From positions 310,001 through 374,000 of the forward strand of contig NZ_MTBC01000001.1 in the NCBI RefSeq assembly GCF_002072105.2: 64,000 nt of DNA. The letters run 5' to 3'. The notes under the pieces were generated by a model. It ran no database searches. It had not been told where the DNA came from and saw nothing but the letters and a program-made list of their open reading frames with translations. A program made the translations under genes and the position numbers. Within the stretch, counting starts at the first letter, position 1. Each line of letters starts with the position of its first letter. This document shows, piece after piece, positions 18,676 to 27,877 of the stretch. This DNA comes from Croceivirga radicis (GTDB lineage Bacteria; Bacteroidota; Bacteroidia; Flavobacteriales; Flavobacteriaceae).

Positions 18676-19827
18676 ATGTTGTTTAAAGAAGTTTTAGGCC
18701 AGCACCATTTAAAAACACACTTAGCGGCCACCGCAGACGCAGGTAGAATTCCGCACGCACAATTATTTGTGGGGCCAGAAGGTAGTGGAACCTTGCCATT
18801 GGCCCTAGCTTATGCCCAATATATACTTTGCGGCAATACGGGCGGTGAAAATCTTGGAGACAATAGTAGTTGTAACTTAAAATGCAGCGCATTTACCCAT
18901 CCAGATTTACATTTTGTATATCCAGTAGCTAACTCGGATAAGGTAAAAACGCATGCCATAAGTGACAATTATATTAACGAGTGGCGGCAATTTCTTAAAG
19001 AACAGCCTTACGGTAATTTGTTTGATTGGTACCGAGCCATTGGAATTGAAAAGAAACAGGGTTTAATAGGAACCGAAGAAGCACAGGAAATTGTAAAGAA
19101 ATTAACCTTAAAATCCTACGAAGGTGGTTATAAGGTAATGTTGATTTGGATGGCAGAAAAAATGAATGCTTCTGCGGCCAATAAATTACTTAAACTAATT
19201 GAAGAGCCACCAAACAAAACGGTTCTAATTTTAATAGCGGAAGATGCGGAACAAATAATCAATACTATTAGAAGCCGTTGCCAAATATTACAGTTTGGCC
19301 CTTTGCCAGAACCCGTTATCGTAGAACGCTTATTGTTAAAAGGTGCTTCTAATGATGAAGCCAATAGGTTGGCGCACGAAGCAAACGGAAATTACAACAA
19401 GGCTATAGACTTATTAAACCAGGATTCTGAAGATTTGGTTTTTGAACGATGGTTTGTTCAATGGGTACGTACCGCTTTTAAGGCTAAGGGTAATAAAGCT
19501 GCCATTCATGACTTATTATTGTGGAGCGATGAACTTTCTAAAACAGGAAGGGAAGTGCAAAAAAAATTTATACAATACTGCATTGCCATTATTAGACAAG
19601 CGCTATTGTTAAACTATGGAGCCAATGATTTGGTCTACAGCAGCATTGGTGTAGATAATTTTGATTTGGCCAAGTTTGCCCCTTTTGTTCATGAGAATAA
19701 TATTATGGGCATTATTGAAGAATTGGAAAAAGCCATGCTTCACGTGGAACGCAACGGTAATACCAAACTTATTTTTACAGACCTTTCTATTAAACTAACG
19801 CGTTTGCTTCACAGCAAAGCCGCCTAA
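18676..19827 (+). CDS. holB: DNA polymerase III subunit delta'
   Basis: A 383-residue AAA+ clamp-loader subunit. MLFKEVLGQHHLKTHL and GRIPHAQLFVGPEGSGTLPL mark the N-terminal RFC-like domain. The Walker A lysine is missing (GPEGSGT), as expected for the non-hydrolysing delta' subunit. The zinc-module region has Cys residues (YILCGNTGG, SSCNLKCSAF). MNASAANKLLKLIEEPPNKT is the sensor region, and RSRCQILQF is present. It loads the sliding clamp at the replication fork together with DnaX and delta. It leads an operon with the DoxX-like gene, 11 bases downstream. Confidence 0.93.
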   Translation: MLFKEVLGQHHLKTHLAATADAGRIPHAQLFVGPEGSGTLPLALAYAQYILCGNTGGENLGDNSSCNLKCSAFTHPDLHFVYPVANSDKVKTHAISDNYINEWRQFLKEQPYGNLFDWYRAIGIEKKQGLIGTEEAQEIVKKLTLKSYEGGYKVMLIWMAEKMNASAANKLLKLIEEPPNKTVLILIAEDAEQIINTIRSRCQILQFGPLPEPVIVERLLLKGASNDEANRLAHEANGNYNKAIDLLNQDSEDLVFERWFVQWVRTAFKAKGNKAAIHDLLLWSDELSKTGREVQKKFIQYCIAIIRQALLLNYGANDLVYSSIGVDNFDLAKFAPFVHENNIMGIIEELEKAMLHVERNGNTKLIFTDLSIKLTRLLHSKAA

Positions 19828-19838
19828 AAAACTAAGAC

Positions 19839-20240
19839 ATGCATTTACATTTTACTGAAAACGCAACCCAACTTATCTTATTAGCCATGATTATTATTGT
19901 TTTTATCCAAAGTGGTTTGGATAAGGTATTTGATTGGCATGGAAACTTATCTTGGCTAAAAAGTCATTTTGAAGAAACTCCTTTTTCTGGTTTGGTGCCT
20001 GTTTTGTTAGGAACAATTTTGGTAATGGAGCTTGTTGCGGGGATTTTATCCGTTATGGGTTTTGCCCATTTGTTATTGTTTAATGATGTGGTTTTTGCCT
20101 TTTATGGTGTATTACTAGCGGCAGTGACTTTACTAATGCTCTTATTGGGCCAACGGGTTGCCAAAGATTATGAGGGGGCAAAAACCATAGTAATTTACCT
20201 AGTCCCAGTATGTTTGTTACTCTTTTTGGTAACTAAATAG
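19839..20240 (+). CDS. DoxX-like membrane protein
   Basis: A 133-residue protein with four predicted membrane helices and almost no soluble part. QSGLDKVFDWHGNLSWLKSHF after the first helix resembles DoxX-family proteins, where a conserved SGxxK motif follows the first helix. The function of this branch is not known; some DoxX relatives act in redox or sulfur metabolism. It is co-transcribed with holB and ends before a strong terminator. Confidence 0.75.
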   Translation: MHLHFTENATQLILLAMIIIVFIQSGLDKVFDWHGNLSWLKSHFEETPFSGLVPVLLGTILVMELVAGILSVMGFAHLLLFNDVVFAFYGVLLAAVTLLMLLLGQRVAKDYEGAKTIVIYLVPVCLLLFLVTK

Positions 20241-20326
20241 ATTCTGATTAAACCAACTGGGATAGTGGTCCAATTTGATTTTTGATAACACAACATAACT
20301 AATAGTCAATTTTTAGTAAATAGAAC

Positions 20327-20360
20327 AAAAAAAGGCCTTGGTTTCCCAAGGCCTTTTTCT
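20327..20360. terminator. Bidirectional terminator between the DoxX-like gene and the OmpH gene
   Basis: GGCCTTGG (20334-20341), loop TTTC, CCAAGGCC (20346-20353), flanked by an A-run and a T-run. It serves both convergent genes. Confidence 0.92.
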
Positions 20361-20376
20361 ATTATAAACTATTTTA

Positions 20377-20883
20377 TTACTGCTTATACTCGTCGTTTAA
20401 AATCTTAAGTACTTCTTCAGTTAAGTCATTTGCTTCTTCACCATACAGTACGCTACCACCTTCTCCTCCACCAAGGATGTAGGTGTATCCGTTTGCTTTA
20501 CCGTAGGCTTCTATCTTTGCCTTTACTTTTTTAACTACACTATCCATTTTTTCCTGACCAGCTAGTTGTATGGATTGTTCTTCTTGTTGTAAGCTTTGAC
20601 CCATCATTTGCCCACGTTGTTGGATCATGCCATATTCTTCTTGCGCCTTTTTCTGAGACATTGAATTTGCCTTTGTTTGAAAAGCTTGTACTTCCATTTG
20701 AAAGGCTTGCGAAATACTGTCTCTCTTCCTATTCAACTTATCGGCTTTGGTTTTGTAATCTGCTTCTACATCTAATTTTTCTTGGTAACCATCCATCAAT
20801 TTTACATTGTCTACAAAACCAATTTTGTTTTGCTGGCAAGAAACCATAATTACCAAACCTAGTATTAATCCTAATTTTTTCAT
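20377..20883 (-). CDS. OmpH/Skp family periplasmic chaperone, predicted lipoprotein
   Basis: A 168-residue protein. The N-terminus MKKLGLILGLVIMVSC is a lipoprotein signal with Cys at residue 16. GFVDNVKLMDGY is the typical OmpH start, followed by a long coiled-coil arm rich in Lys, Gln and Glu (residues 40-120) and the C-terminal beta part YTYILGGGEGGSVLYG. Skp-type trimers hold unfolded outer-membrane proteins in the periplasm. The lipid anchor differs from soluble E. coli Skp. It is a single gene ending at the shared terminator. Confidence 0.88.
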   Translation of the reverse strand: MKKLGLILGLVIMVSCQQNKIGFVDNVKLMDGYQEKLDVEADYKTKADKLNRKRDSISQAFQMEVQAFQTKANSMSQKKAQEEYGMIQQRGQMMGQSLQQEEQSIQLAGQEKMDSVVKKVKAKIEAYGKANGYTYILGGGEGGSVLYGEEANDLTEEVLKILNDEYKQ

Positions 20884-21092
20884 TCTATCGATTTAAGTTG
20901 CGGCTAAAATATAAAATCCATTTTAGGTAAGTAAAATTCTTTTTTAATTATGTATAAGCATAACCTATAGCACAAAGAAGAACCTATAACGTGTAGTTAT
21001 AGAAATTGTGATTATACAAGGTGATTTAAGAGCGTTTTTGGGTTGTCGCCTTACCATACAATAGGTGGTTGCCGTTAAGGCCTTAGAGCGGC

Positions 21093-21923
21093 TTATTTGG
21101 CTTTTTTGAGGATATAAACATGGGAAGACCATTCTTTGGAACCTATTGCAGCTAAATTACTGTATAACCCTTTCAGAAATCCTCTAATAAGTGTGTTTTT
21201 GACACCTTTGTAGCGCTCAGATAGCATACTAACATAAAACGAATCAAAATACATGGGCTTCGTTTTTTGTAAGGCTAAATCATGCTTACCAAATAATTGC
21301 ACAATGCTATTTTGCGAAAAGTGCCAGAGATGTCTAGGCACATCAAAAGCGGCCCAATAGGTTTTATAATGTTTAGCATCCCAACTTTTAAAATTAGGAA
21401 CCGCAATAACCAACACACCGTTGTTTTTTAAAAGTGAAACCAATCTGCCTATTGTATCTTCCAAATCAGGCACATGTTCCAAAACATGCCAAAGCGTAAT
21501 ACAATCAAAACTTCCTGGCTTCAAACTATTCAAGTTCTCTTGTAAATTAATACCCTTTTGCTTAGCCAAACCTCTGGCCTTAGCATTTGGTTCAACACCA
21601 GAAACAACAAAACCTTTACTTTTAGCAACAGATAAAAAATCACCCGTACCAGCGCCGTAATCTAAAAGTTTTCCTTCATCACCTATATACTTATTTAACA
21701 TCACTACCTTACGTTTAAGGGTAAACCTTTTTACGAATTGATACAGCTTTTCGAATATTGAATCTGCACCATCTGTGTGCGAAATGTAATCCTCACTCTG
21801 ATAGTAACGATTTAAATCTGAAGGCACAGGTTTAGTGACCAACATATCTAAGGAGGAATCATACAACAATTGAAATGACTCCTTGGTAACAGAATAGTCT
21901 TTAGTTTCTAAATAAACTTCCAT
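21093..21923 (-). CDS. Class I SAM-dependent methyltransferase
   Basis: A 276-residue protein from ATG 21923 (MEVYLETKDYS); nine extra upstream codons are possible but unlikely. Residues about 90-190 are a Rossmann methyltransferase domain with the SAM motif LLDYGAGTGDFLSVAK, ITLWHVLEHVPDLEDT and VLVIAVPNFKSWDAKHY. The flanks resemble the Methyltransf_23 type seen in lipid or surface-polymer modification. The substrate is unknown. It lies 80 bases after mnmG, with a parS site between them. Confidence 0.85.
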   Translation of the reverse strand: MEVYLETKDYSVTKESFQLLYDSSLDMLVTKPVPSDLNRYYQSEDYISHTDGADSIFEKLYQFVKRFTLKRKVVMLNKYIGDEGKLLDYGAGTGDFLSVAKSKGFVVSGVEPNAKARGLAKQKGINLQENLNSLKPGSFDCITLWHVLEHVPDLEDTIGRLVSLLKNNGVLVIAVPNFKSWDAKHYKTYWAAFDVPRHLWHFSQNSIVQLFGKHDLALQKTKPMYFDSFYVSMLSERYKGVKNTLIRGFLKGLYSNLAAIGSKEWSSHVYILKKAK

Positions 21924-21987
21924 ATTGATTTTAAAAAACAATAGCCTCAAAAGAGGCTAAAGTATTTATCTTCTAGTATAGCTTTAT

Positions 21988-22003
21988 TGTTCCACGTGGA
22001 ACA
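21988..22003. other. parS centromere site 1 (ParB-binding palindrome)
   Basis: TGTTCCACGTGGAACA, a perfect 16-bp palindrome equal to the bacterial parS consensus bound by ParB/Spo0J. It touches the stop codon of mnmG (22004-22006). The 11 bases to its left (ATAGCTTTATT, 21978-21988, overlapping it by one base) are almost the same as at the second site. Confidence 0.92.
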
Positions 22004-23872
22004 TTACCTCCCTAAGTGAACTAAAAGCACGGAAATATCGGCAGGTGAAACACCACTAATTCTAGATGCTTGTGAAATAGTCACCGGTTCAATTTCCTTT
22101 AGTTTTTCTCTTGCCTCAAAACTTAAGGACTTTAACTTGGCGTAGTCAAAATTCTTAGGAATCTTAATCCCCTCTAAACGCAATAATTTGTCTGCGTTAT
22201 TCTTTTCCTTTTCAATATACCCAGAATACTTAACCTGAATTTCTGTTTGTTCTAACACGTCGGTATTCAAATAATTTTCCGTTACATATTCTGAAACTTT
22301 GTCCAATTGTAACATATGATCCATTGTAACTTTAGGCCTAGAAAAAACCTTGAACAGCTTGTCAGATTGTTTCACCAAAGAAGAATCCAAACGCTCTAAA
22401 ATTGGATTAATTTCATCTGGATTAAAACTTGTGTTTTTAAAGAAGGAGACAAAGTCACTAGATTCTTTTTCTTTGCGCTCCATATTTTTTAACCGTTCTT
22501 CTGATGCCAATCCAATTTCATAACCCCTTGGTGTTAATCTTAAATCTGCATTATCCTGCCTAAGTAAGGTTCTATACTCTGCTCTGGAGGTAAACATACG
22601 ATACGGCTCTTCTGTGCCTTTGGTAATTAAATCGTCAACCAAAACCCCAATATATGCTTCGTCCCTATTAAGAATAAAAGGGTCTTGATCATATACTTTT
22701 AGATGCGCATTTATACCCGCCATTAGACCCTGAGAAGCCGCCTCTTCATAACCAGTGGTTCCATTAATTTGCCCTGCAAAAAACAAATTGTCCACTAGCT
22801 TGGTTTCCAATGTGTGCTTTAACTGTGTAGGCGGAAAATAATCATACTCTATGGCATAACCCGCCCTAAAGAATTTTACATTCTCAAATCCCTTAACAGA
22901 ACGTAATGCTTTAAATTGAACATCTTCCGGCAGACTAGTAGAGAAACCGTTTACGTAAACCTCTACCGTATTCCAACCTTCTGGCTCTACAAATATCTGA
23001 TGTCTGTCCTTATCTGCAAATCGGTTAATCTTATCTTCTATTGAAGGGCAGTAACGAGGTCCCAAGCTCTTAATTCTACCATTGAACATTGGCGAACGAT
23101 CAAAACCTTCTCTAAGCAAATCATGCACCAACTCACTCGTATGCGTCATGTAACAATCTCGTTGGGTGGTTAACTTATGCGTATCTAAATACGAGAATTT
23201 TTCAGGCTTGCTATCTCCAGGTTGGGGAATCATAACAGAATAATCCAATGATCTACCATCCACTCTAGGCGGTGTGCCTGTTTTCATTCTACCACTCTCA
23301 AAACCCAATTGAACCAACTCCTCCGTAATACCTGTAGCAGCACTTTCACCAGCTCTACCTCCACCAAATTGTTTTTCGCCAATATGTATTAAACCATTTA
23401 AAAAAGTACCATTTGTAAGTACAACTGATTTTCCTTTTATCTTTAAACCCAAGCTGGTTTTTACACCAACTGCTTTGCCATTTTCTACCAACAAACCACT
23501 TACCATCTCTTGATAAAAATCAACATTTGGCGTTTGCTCTAACAATAAACGCCATTCCTCAGCAAAACGCATTCTATCATTCTGCGTTCTTGGGCTCCAC
23601 ATTGCCGGTCCTTTGGATTTATTGAGCATTTTAAATTGTATGGCAGAGCGATCCGATACTATTCCACTATAGCCACCAAGGGCATCAATTTCACGTACAA
23701 TTTGTCCTTTTGCAATTCCGCCCATGGCAGGATTACAGGACATTTGCCCAATATTCTGCAAATTCATTGTTACCAACAATGTACTGGAACCCATGTTGGC
23801 AGCAGCCGCGGCGGCTTCCGCTCCAGCATGGCCACCTCCTACTACAATAACATCATACTCCTTATCAAACAT
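22004..23872 (-). CDS. mnmG: tRNA uridine-5-carboxymethylaminomethyl modification enzyme MnmG (GidA)
   Basis: A 622-residue FAD protein of standard length. It has the dinucleotide-binding [14 protein letters not shown], the GidA signatures [19 protein letters not shown] and [11 protein letters not shown], and the C-terminal tRNA/MnmE-binding region. With MnmE it modifies the wobble uridine of several tRNAs in the cytoplasm. The ATG at 23872 follows the ybeY stop by four bases. It is flanked on both sides by parS sites. In many bacteria this gene sits close to the replication origin. Confidence 0.97.
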   Translation of the reverse strand: MFDKEYDVIVVGGGHAGAEAAAAAANMGSSTLLVTMNLQNIGQMSCNPAMGGIAKGQIVREIDALGGYSGIVSDRSAIQFKMLNKSKGPAMWSPRTQNDRMRFAEEWRLLLEQTPNVDFYQEMVSGLLVENGKAVGVKTSLGLKIKGKSVVLTNGTFLNGLIHIGEKQFGGGRAGESAATGITEELVQLGFESGRMKTGTPPRVDGRSLDYSVMIPQPGDSKPEKFSYLDTHKLTTQRDCYMTHTSELVHDLLREGFDRSPMFNGRIKSLGPRYCPSIEDKINRFADKDRHQIFVEPEGWNTVEVYVNGFSTSLPEDVQFKALRSVKGFENVKFFRAGYAIEYDYFPPTQLKHTLETKLVDNLFFAGQINGTTGYEEAASQGLMAGINAHLKVYDQDPFILNRDEAYIGVLVDDLITKGTEEPYRMFTSRAEYRTLLRQDNADLRLTPRGYEIGLASEERLKNMERKEKESSDFVSFFKNTSFNPDEINPILERLDSSLVKQSDKLFKVFSRPKVTMDHMLQLDKVSEYVTENYLNTDVLEQTEIQVKYSGYIEKEKNNADKLLRLEGIKIPKNFDYAKLKSLSFEAREKLKEIEPVTISQASRISGVSPADISVLLVHLGR

Positions 23873-23876
23873 AGCT

Positions 23877-24296
23877 CTATTGTTCCACGTGGAACATATT
23901 AATTGATTTATCTTCTTGTAATCTCATCTCTTTTGCGTCTGACTCTGTTTTATCTTTAAAACCTAATAGGTGTAAAACACCATGAGACATAACACGCAAT
24001 AATTCATTTAAAAAAGATACCCTATTAACTACGGCATTTTCCTTTATACGTTCCAATGAAATAAAAATATCACCAGAAATATAATTTCCATCTACATAAT
24101 CAAAAGTTATAATATCCGTATAGGTATCATGGTTTAAGTACTTCATGTTAATACCATGCAGATACTCATCATTACAAAATATAAAGCACAAATCGCCTAC
24201 CTCCTTTTCATGCCCATTAATAATCCTAGTTAACCAATCGGGATACAAGGAAATATCATTTAGCTCAAATTCTGTTTCGTTTACAAACTCAATCAT
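23877..24296 (-). CDS. ybeY: Endoribonuclease YbeY
   Basis: A 139-residue metal-dependent RNase needed for 16S rRNA 3' maturation and ribosome quality control. The signature [16 protein letters not shown] is present with two of the zinc histidines. The third His of the classical HGxLHLxGYDH is replaced by a K-D-K segment, which I recall as usual in Bacteroidota. [21 protein letters not shown] precedes it. The last six residues are encoded by parS site 2. Its start overlaps the end of the DUF4175 gene by eight bases, and mnmG follows four bases after its stop. Confidence 0.93.
   Translation of the reverse strand: MIEFVNETEFELNDISLYPDWLTRIINGHEKEVGDLCFIFCNDEYLHGINMKYLNHDTYTDIITFDYVDGNYISGDIFISLERIKENAVVNRVSFLNELLRVMSHGVLHLLGFKDKTESDAKEMRLQEDKSINMFHVEQ
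23881..23896. other. parS centromere site 2, inside the 3' end of ybeY
   Basis: TGTTCCACGTGGAACA, identical to site 1 and 1.88 kb from it. It lies just ahead of mnmG and encodes the last residues of YbeY (MFHVEQ, with the stop just beyond). The left flank ATAGCTCTATT matches that of site 1 in 10 of 11 bases. Confidence 0.92.
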
Positions 24297-27200
24297 TAGT
24301 ATTAAAATAGGACTTAACCCGATTTTTAAAATCAGTTTGCAAAGGTAATGGTTGTCTATTTAATATCTCTGTTTGTTGAAAATACTCGCGCGCATCCCTA
24401 TATTCCTTTTTAATCGTATTTGAAAAGGATCCTTTTACCTTTTCAGAATCACGCTTAGGATCTTTACCCTGTTTTAATTCCGCATCTTTAAGTTTTAGCA
24501 ACTGTTGCTGTATAACATTTACCCTATTAATATTCTCCTTAGTAATACCATTCTCTAATAATCTATCTTCAAAATCCTGCATCTGTTTTACAAGACTTTT
24601 CGCCAATTTACGTTCCTCATCATTTAGTATATCTTCTAATTGCTTTTCTAAAACAGAGCGTATTTGCTGTTGCGCTTTATAAATTTCAAATATTTCTTGT
24701 AACTCCTCTTCAGACATTCCACTGCCATTACCAGAACCACCCTCACCTCTTCCTTTAGATTTACCGTCACCTTTTCCGTTAGATTCGCCATTCTTTCCAT
24801 TACCAGTTCTACCTTGATTGCCTTCTGACCCGTCTCCATTCTTGCCATCATCACCATTTTTACCTGAATTTCCATTCTTGCCATCGCTATTTCCAGACTT
24901 AGAATCTCCTTCCTTACCAGAACCTTGGTTCCCATCTTTTTGTTCTCCTTCATTACCAGTACCCATCTTTTGACTAAGATCTTCTTGCTTTCTTATAATA
25001 TCTGGAAGTTGAAAATCCTGACCATTACCTTTTCCCTTCCCAGGGTTCATACTTTCCTGCATATTATCCAGAACATTAACCAAATAATCCGCCAAAGAAT
25101 TGGAAGCAGTTAGTACATACTGTTGATAGCTTTTTGCTTGAAAAAGTTGGTTTTCAGCAATACTTTCCAAACCTTTGTCCATATTATAATACACATCTTC
25201 TACTTGTTCGTTCACAAAATCTGCAAGCTCTACTTGTCTTAATGAAAGTGCGAACAAACTATCATCTACATGGGTAAACAATTCTCTTAATTTCTTTTGT
25301 TCCTTTATACTATTAGAAAAACTATTTAAATCTCCCCTATCAAAATTCATGCGCTCCATTAAACCTTCTTGTTTAAAAGAAAATATTAAAAGGTTGTCTA
25401 ATATTTGACGAAGCATGTCTGCATCCTCCGCTACAGTTGAGCCGCTATTAGACGCAGAGAAAGACACTTTATCGCCTAAATCTTTCATTTTAGCACCAAC
25501 GCTACGCTGTTTAGATTTCAACTTACTACCAGATTGTTCGTCTAAACCACTCCCAACATTTTCGTCCAAGTTATGCTTTTCAAACTCCTTTTGGATATCC
25601 TCCAAATCCTTATTAATCTCAATAAGCTCTTCGTCATCAACTTCTAAATCAAAACCTTTTTTAAGGCTTCCGTTTTCTTTTAGTAATTCGGAAAATTGTT
25701 TCTTTATAACAGAAAATCTATTCCTGATTGATTCTTGTGACGATTCGTTATCCTTATCCAGTAACTTTAACTTAGACAGCAATTCTTGACGTTCTCCTAG
25801 TTTATAGATTTCTTCTGCTAACTGCTTTGCCTTTTCAGCCACATAGTATCTCTTAGTTAATTCAACAATCTGTTCCAAGCTTCTTTTATTGGCTGCTTGG
25901 GATTTAGCCAACTTATCCAATTGCATTTGCAATTCTTCCTTATCTATTTTATCCGCTACCTTTTCTAGCTCTTCCAATAATTTCTGATTCTTTTTTGCAA
26001 GCATTTCTTGCCTTTCCAGTCTTTCCTGCAATAATTCATCCTTTTCATTTAGACTCTCTTTTAATTGATTGGCAAACTTTTCCATTAACCGTTCTTGATC
26101 AAGCTGCTCCCGTAATTCTTTTCTAACCTCTTCTTTTTTATTAAAACCAAAATCTGTTTGGGTTTTAAATTCCTTATCCAATTGTTCTAATTGATCAATT
26201 ATTTCTTCGCGTTTTGAGATTTGTTCATTAATACCATCTGACAAACTCTTACTAGTTTCCAACAACCTATTCTCCAATTCTTGATCACTTAAAATGTTCG
26301 TTGTAAATACCTCAGAAGTAATGCTCTTACCACCCACGACACCATCATTATCGGTAACCTTAAAATAAAAACTGTATTCCTTACCTGGGCTTAATTTTAA
26401 ACCTTGAGGAAAAGTATAATAAAACTGATTAGACCTGCCCAAATCCTTTTCCAGTATTAAACTAGATTCTTTGCTGCCGTTGACCTCTTTATATACAATT
26501 TCAACTTTATTAATACTATAATCATCCAGAACCTTACCCGAAAAAAACGATTCATTAGGAACCAAGCTATCTTGTTTACTAGTAACAGAAATGCTCGGAT
26601 ACTCATCTTTAATTACATTTATTGTATACGGAATGTTTTCATATTCTTTAAGAGAAGCATTACCTAATTGAATTTGATAATCCAACCGATTAAAAATTCT
26701 TTTTTGGTACTTAAACTCATTACCTAAAGACATAAAAGAAGAAACACTATCAGCTTCTATAAAATCTACAAGATCTAAATTTGAACCTTTGACTTTCCAA
26801 GTAACAGTTGTTCCATAAGGAACCTTTACATCTCCTGTACCGTTAACCACTCTATTCTGCATACCTAAATATTTAGGATAATTTAAGAGCATTTGAAAAT
26901 TGGTGAGCAACGGTGTTTTTACCACGTCTACCTTATAAATTTTTGAATATACATCTCCAGCCAATAATTGAAATGAAAAATTTTCTTTTTCAATTGGAAA
27001 ATCAAACTGAAAATTCTCTCGTTTATTCTCTGCTAGAAAACGTTTTCCTTGGAACAGAATAAAAACTTCTTCTGGTTTAACCGAGCCTTTAGTGGTAAAG
27101 GATAGCGACAAGCCCTGGTTGTCTTTAGTATTGAGATTATCATTTAAAATCCAAAACTGAAAAGGTGCTGGCTTAACGTAAGCTGTTTTATAATCGGCTA

Positions 27201-27741
27201 TACGTTGTATACCCTTAAAATAATCTCCTATAAATCCACTTACTACAAACAATCCTAATATACCAATAGGTATTAAAAGCCAATACGCGTATTTCCAAAT
27301 CCTCTTACTATCAACAGCATTTACAAAAGGTATGGTTTTTAGTTTTTCAGATTTTTGATTAATGGCGGCAAGTATCAAATCAGAATCAGCCTCTTCTGAT
27401 AAATCCAAAACATTGCTTAATCGATCATCAATATCCTTAAAATGTTTGCCTATTATTCTCGCCGCTTCTTTGTGTCCTATTCCTTGTTTTATTTTAAATA
27501 GATATAAACATGGGGTTAAAATATAATGGTAAATAAAGAGTAAGACCAACATACCACCAACCAGAAATAAACCAAAACGAACTCCAGGAGCTAACCAAAA
27601 AACGCTTTCAACAGTACCCAAGACCACTAGCAATAAGGCACTCGACGTTAAAAAAACTATAGCACCTTTAACCAGCTGTATTAGATAATACTTTCTAATG
27701 AAAGCCTGCAAATTGTATAAGACGCTTTCAAAATTATTCAT
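24289..27741 (-). CDS. DUF4175 family large membrane protein
   Basis: A 1,150-residue protein. The N-terminus has membrane helices at about residues 22-43, 50-75 and 150-175. Residues about 190-500 are beta-rich and probably extracytoplasmic, and 500-900 is long charged coiled coil (many KLEEL-type heptads). A low-complexity stretch of Gly, Asn, Lys, Ser and Asp spans about 930-1010, followed by a basic helical tail. This matches the Bacteroidota DUF4175 family, whose function is unknown. It is the first gene of an operon with ybeY and mnmG. No TAnnTTTG element was found ahead of it. Confidence 0.85.
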   Translation of the reverse strand: MNNFESVLYNLQAFIRKYYLIQLVKGAIVFLTSSALLLVVLGTVESVFWLAPGVRFGLFLVGGMLVLLFIYHYILTPCLYLFKIKQGIGHKEAARIIGKHFKDIDDRLSNVLDLSEEADSDLILAAINQKSEKLKTIPFVNAVDSKRIWKYAYWLLIPIGILGLFVVSGFIGDYFKGIQRIADYKTAYVKPAPFQFWILNDNLNTKDNQGLSLSFTTKGSVKPEEVFILFQGKRFLAENKRENFQFDFPIEKENFSFQLLAGDVYSKIYKVDVVKTPLLTNFQMLLNYPKYLGMQNRVVNGTGDVKVPYGTTVTWKVKGSNLDLVDFIEADSVSSFMSLGNEFKYQKRIFNRLDYQIQLGNASLKEYENIPYTINVIKDEYPSISVTSKQDSLVPNESFFSGKVLDDYSINKVEIVYKEVNGSKESSLILEKDLGRSNQFYYTFPQGLKLSPGKEYSFYFKVTDNDGVVGGKSITSEVFTTNILSDQELENRLLETSKSLSDGINEQISKREEIIDQLEQLDKEFKTQTDFGFNKKEEVRKELREQLDQERLMEKFANQLKESLNEKDELLQERLERQEMLAKKNQKLLEELEKVADKIDKEELQMQLDKLAKSQAANKRSLEQIVELTKRYYVAEKAKQLAEEIYKLGERQELLSKLKLLDKDNESSQESIRNRFSVIKKQFSELLKENGSLKKGFDLEVDDEELIEINKDLEDIQKEFEKHNLDENVGSGLDEQSGSKLKSKQRSVGAKMKDLGDKVSFSASNSGSTVAEDADMLRQILDNLLIFSFKQEGLMERMNFDRGDLNSFSNSIKEQKKLRELFTHVDDSLFALSLRQVELADFVNEQVEDVYYNMDKGLESIAENQLFQAKSYQQYVLTASNSLADYLVNVLDNMQESMNPGKGKGNGQDFQLPDIIRKQEDLSQKMGTGNEGEQKDGNQGSGKEGDSKSGNSDGKNGNSGKNGDDGKNGDGSEGNQGRTGNGKNGESNGKGDGKSKGRGEGGSGNGSGMSEEELQEIFEIYKAQQQIRSVLEKQLEDILNDEERKLAKSLVKQMQDFEDRLLENGITKENINRVNVIQQQLLKLKDAELKQGKDPKRDSEKVKGSFSNTIKKEYRDAREYFQQTEILNRQPLPLQTDFKNRVKSYFNTND

Positions 27742-27854
27742 ATAAACTCCGTTTATTACAAGTTAATCAAGCTACTAAAACAATTTTAAAAATAAACTGT
27801 TAAATCCACTTAAACCCAAATAGCTATCTTCCTTAATAACGCCATTTCATATTG

Positions 27855-27862
27855 TATATTTG
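27855..27862 (+). promoter_or_regulatory. -7 element of gltX
   Basis: TATATTTG, a perfect TAnnTTTG, 15 bases before ATG 27878. An in-frame TTG at 27860 lies inside it, so that codon cannot be the start. Confidence 0.6.
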
Positions 27863-27877
27863 CGCAAAATTGAAATC

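Noticed and set aside
20984-21002. A seven-base hairpin CTATAAC-GTGTA-GTTATAG upstream of the OmpH gene.
   Set aside because: No U-run or conserved context; such short stems are common in AT-rich intergenic DNA.
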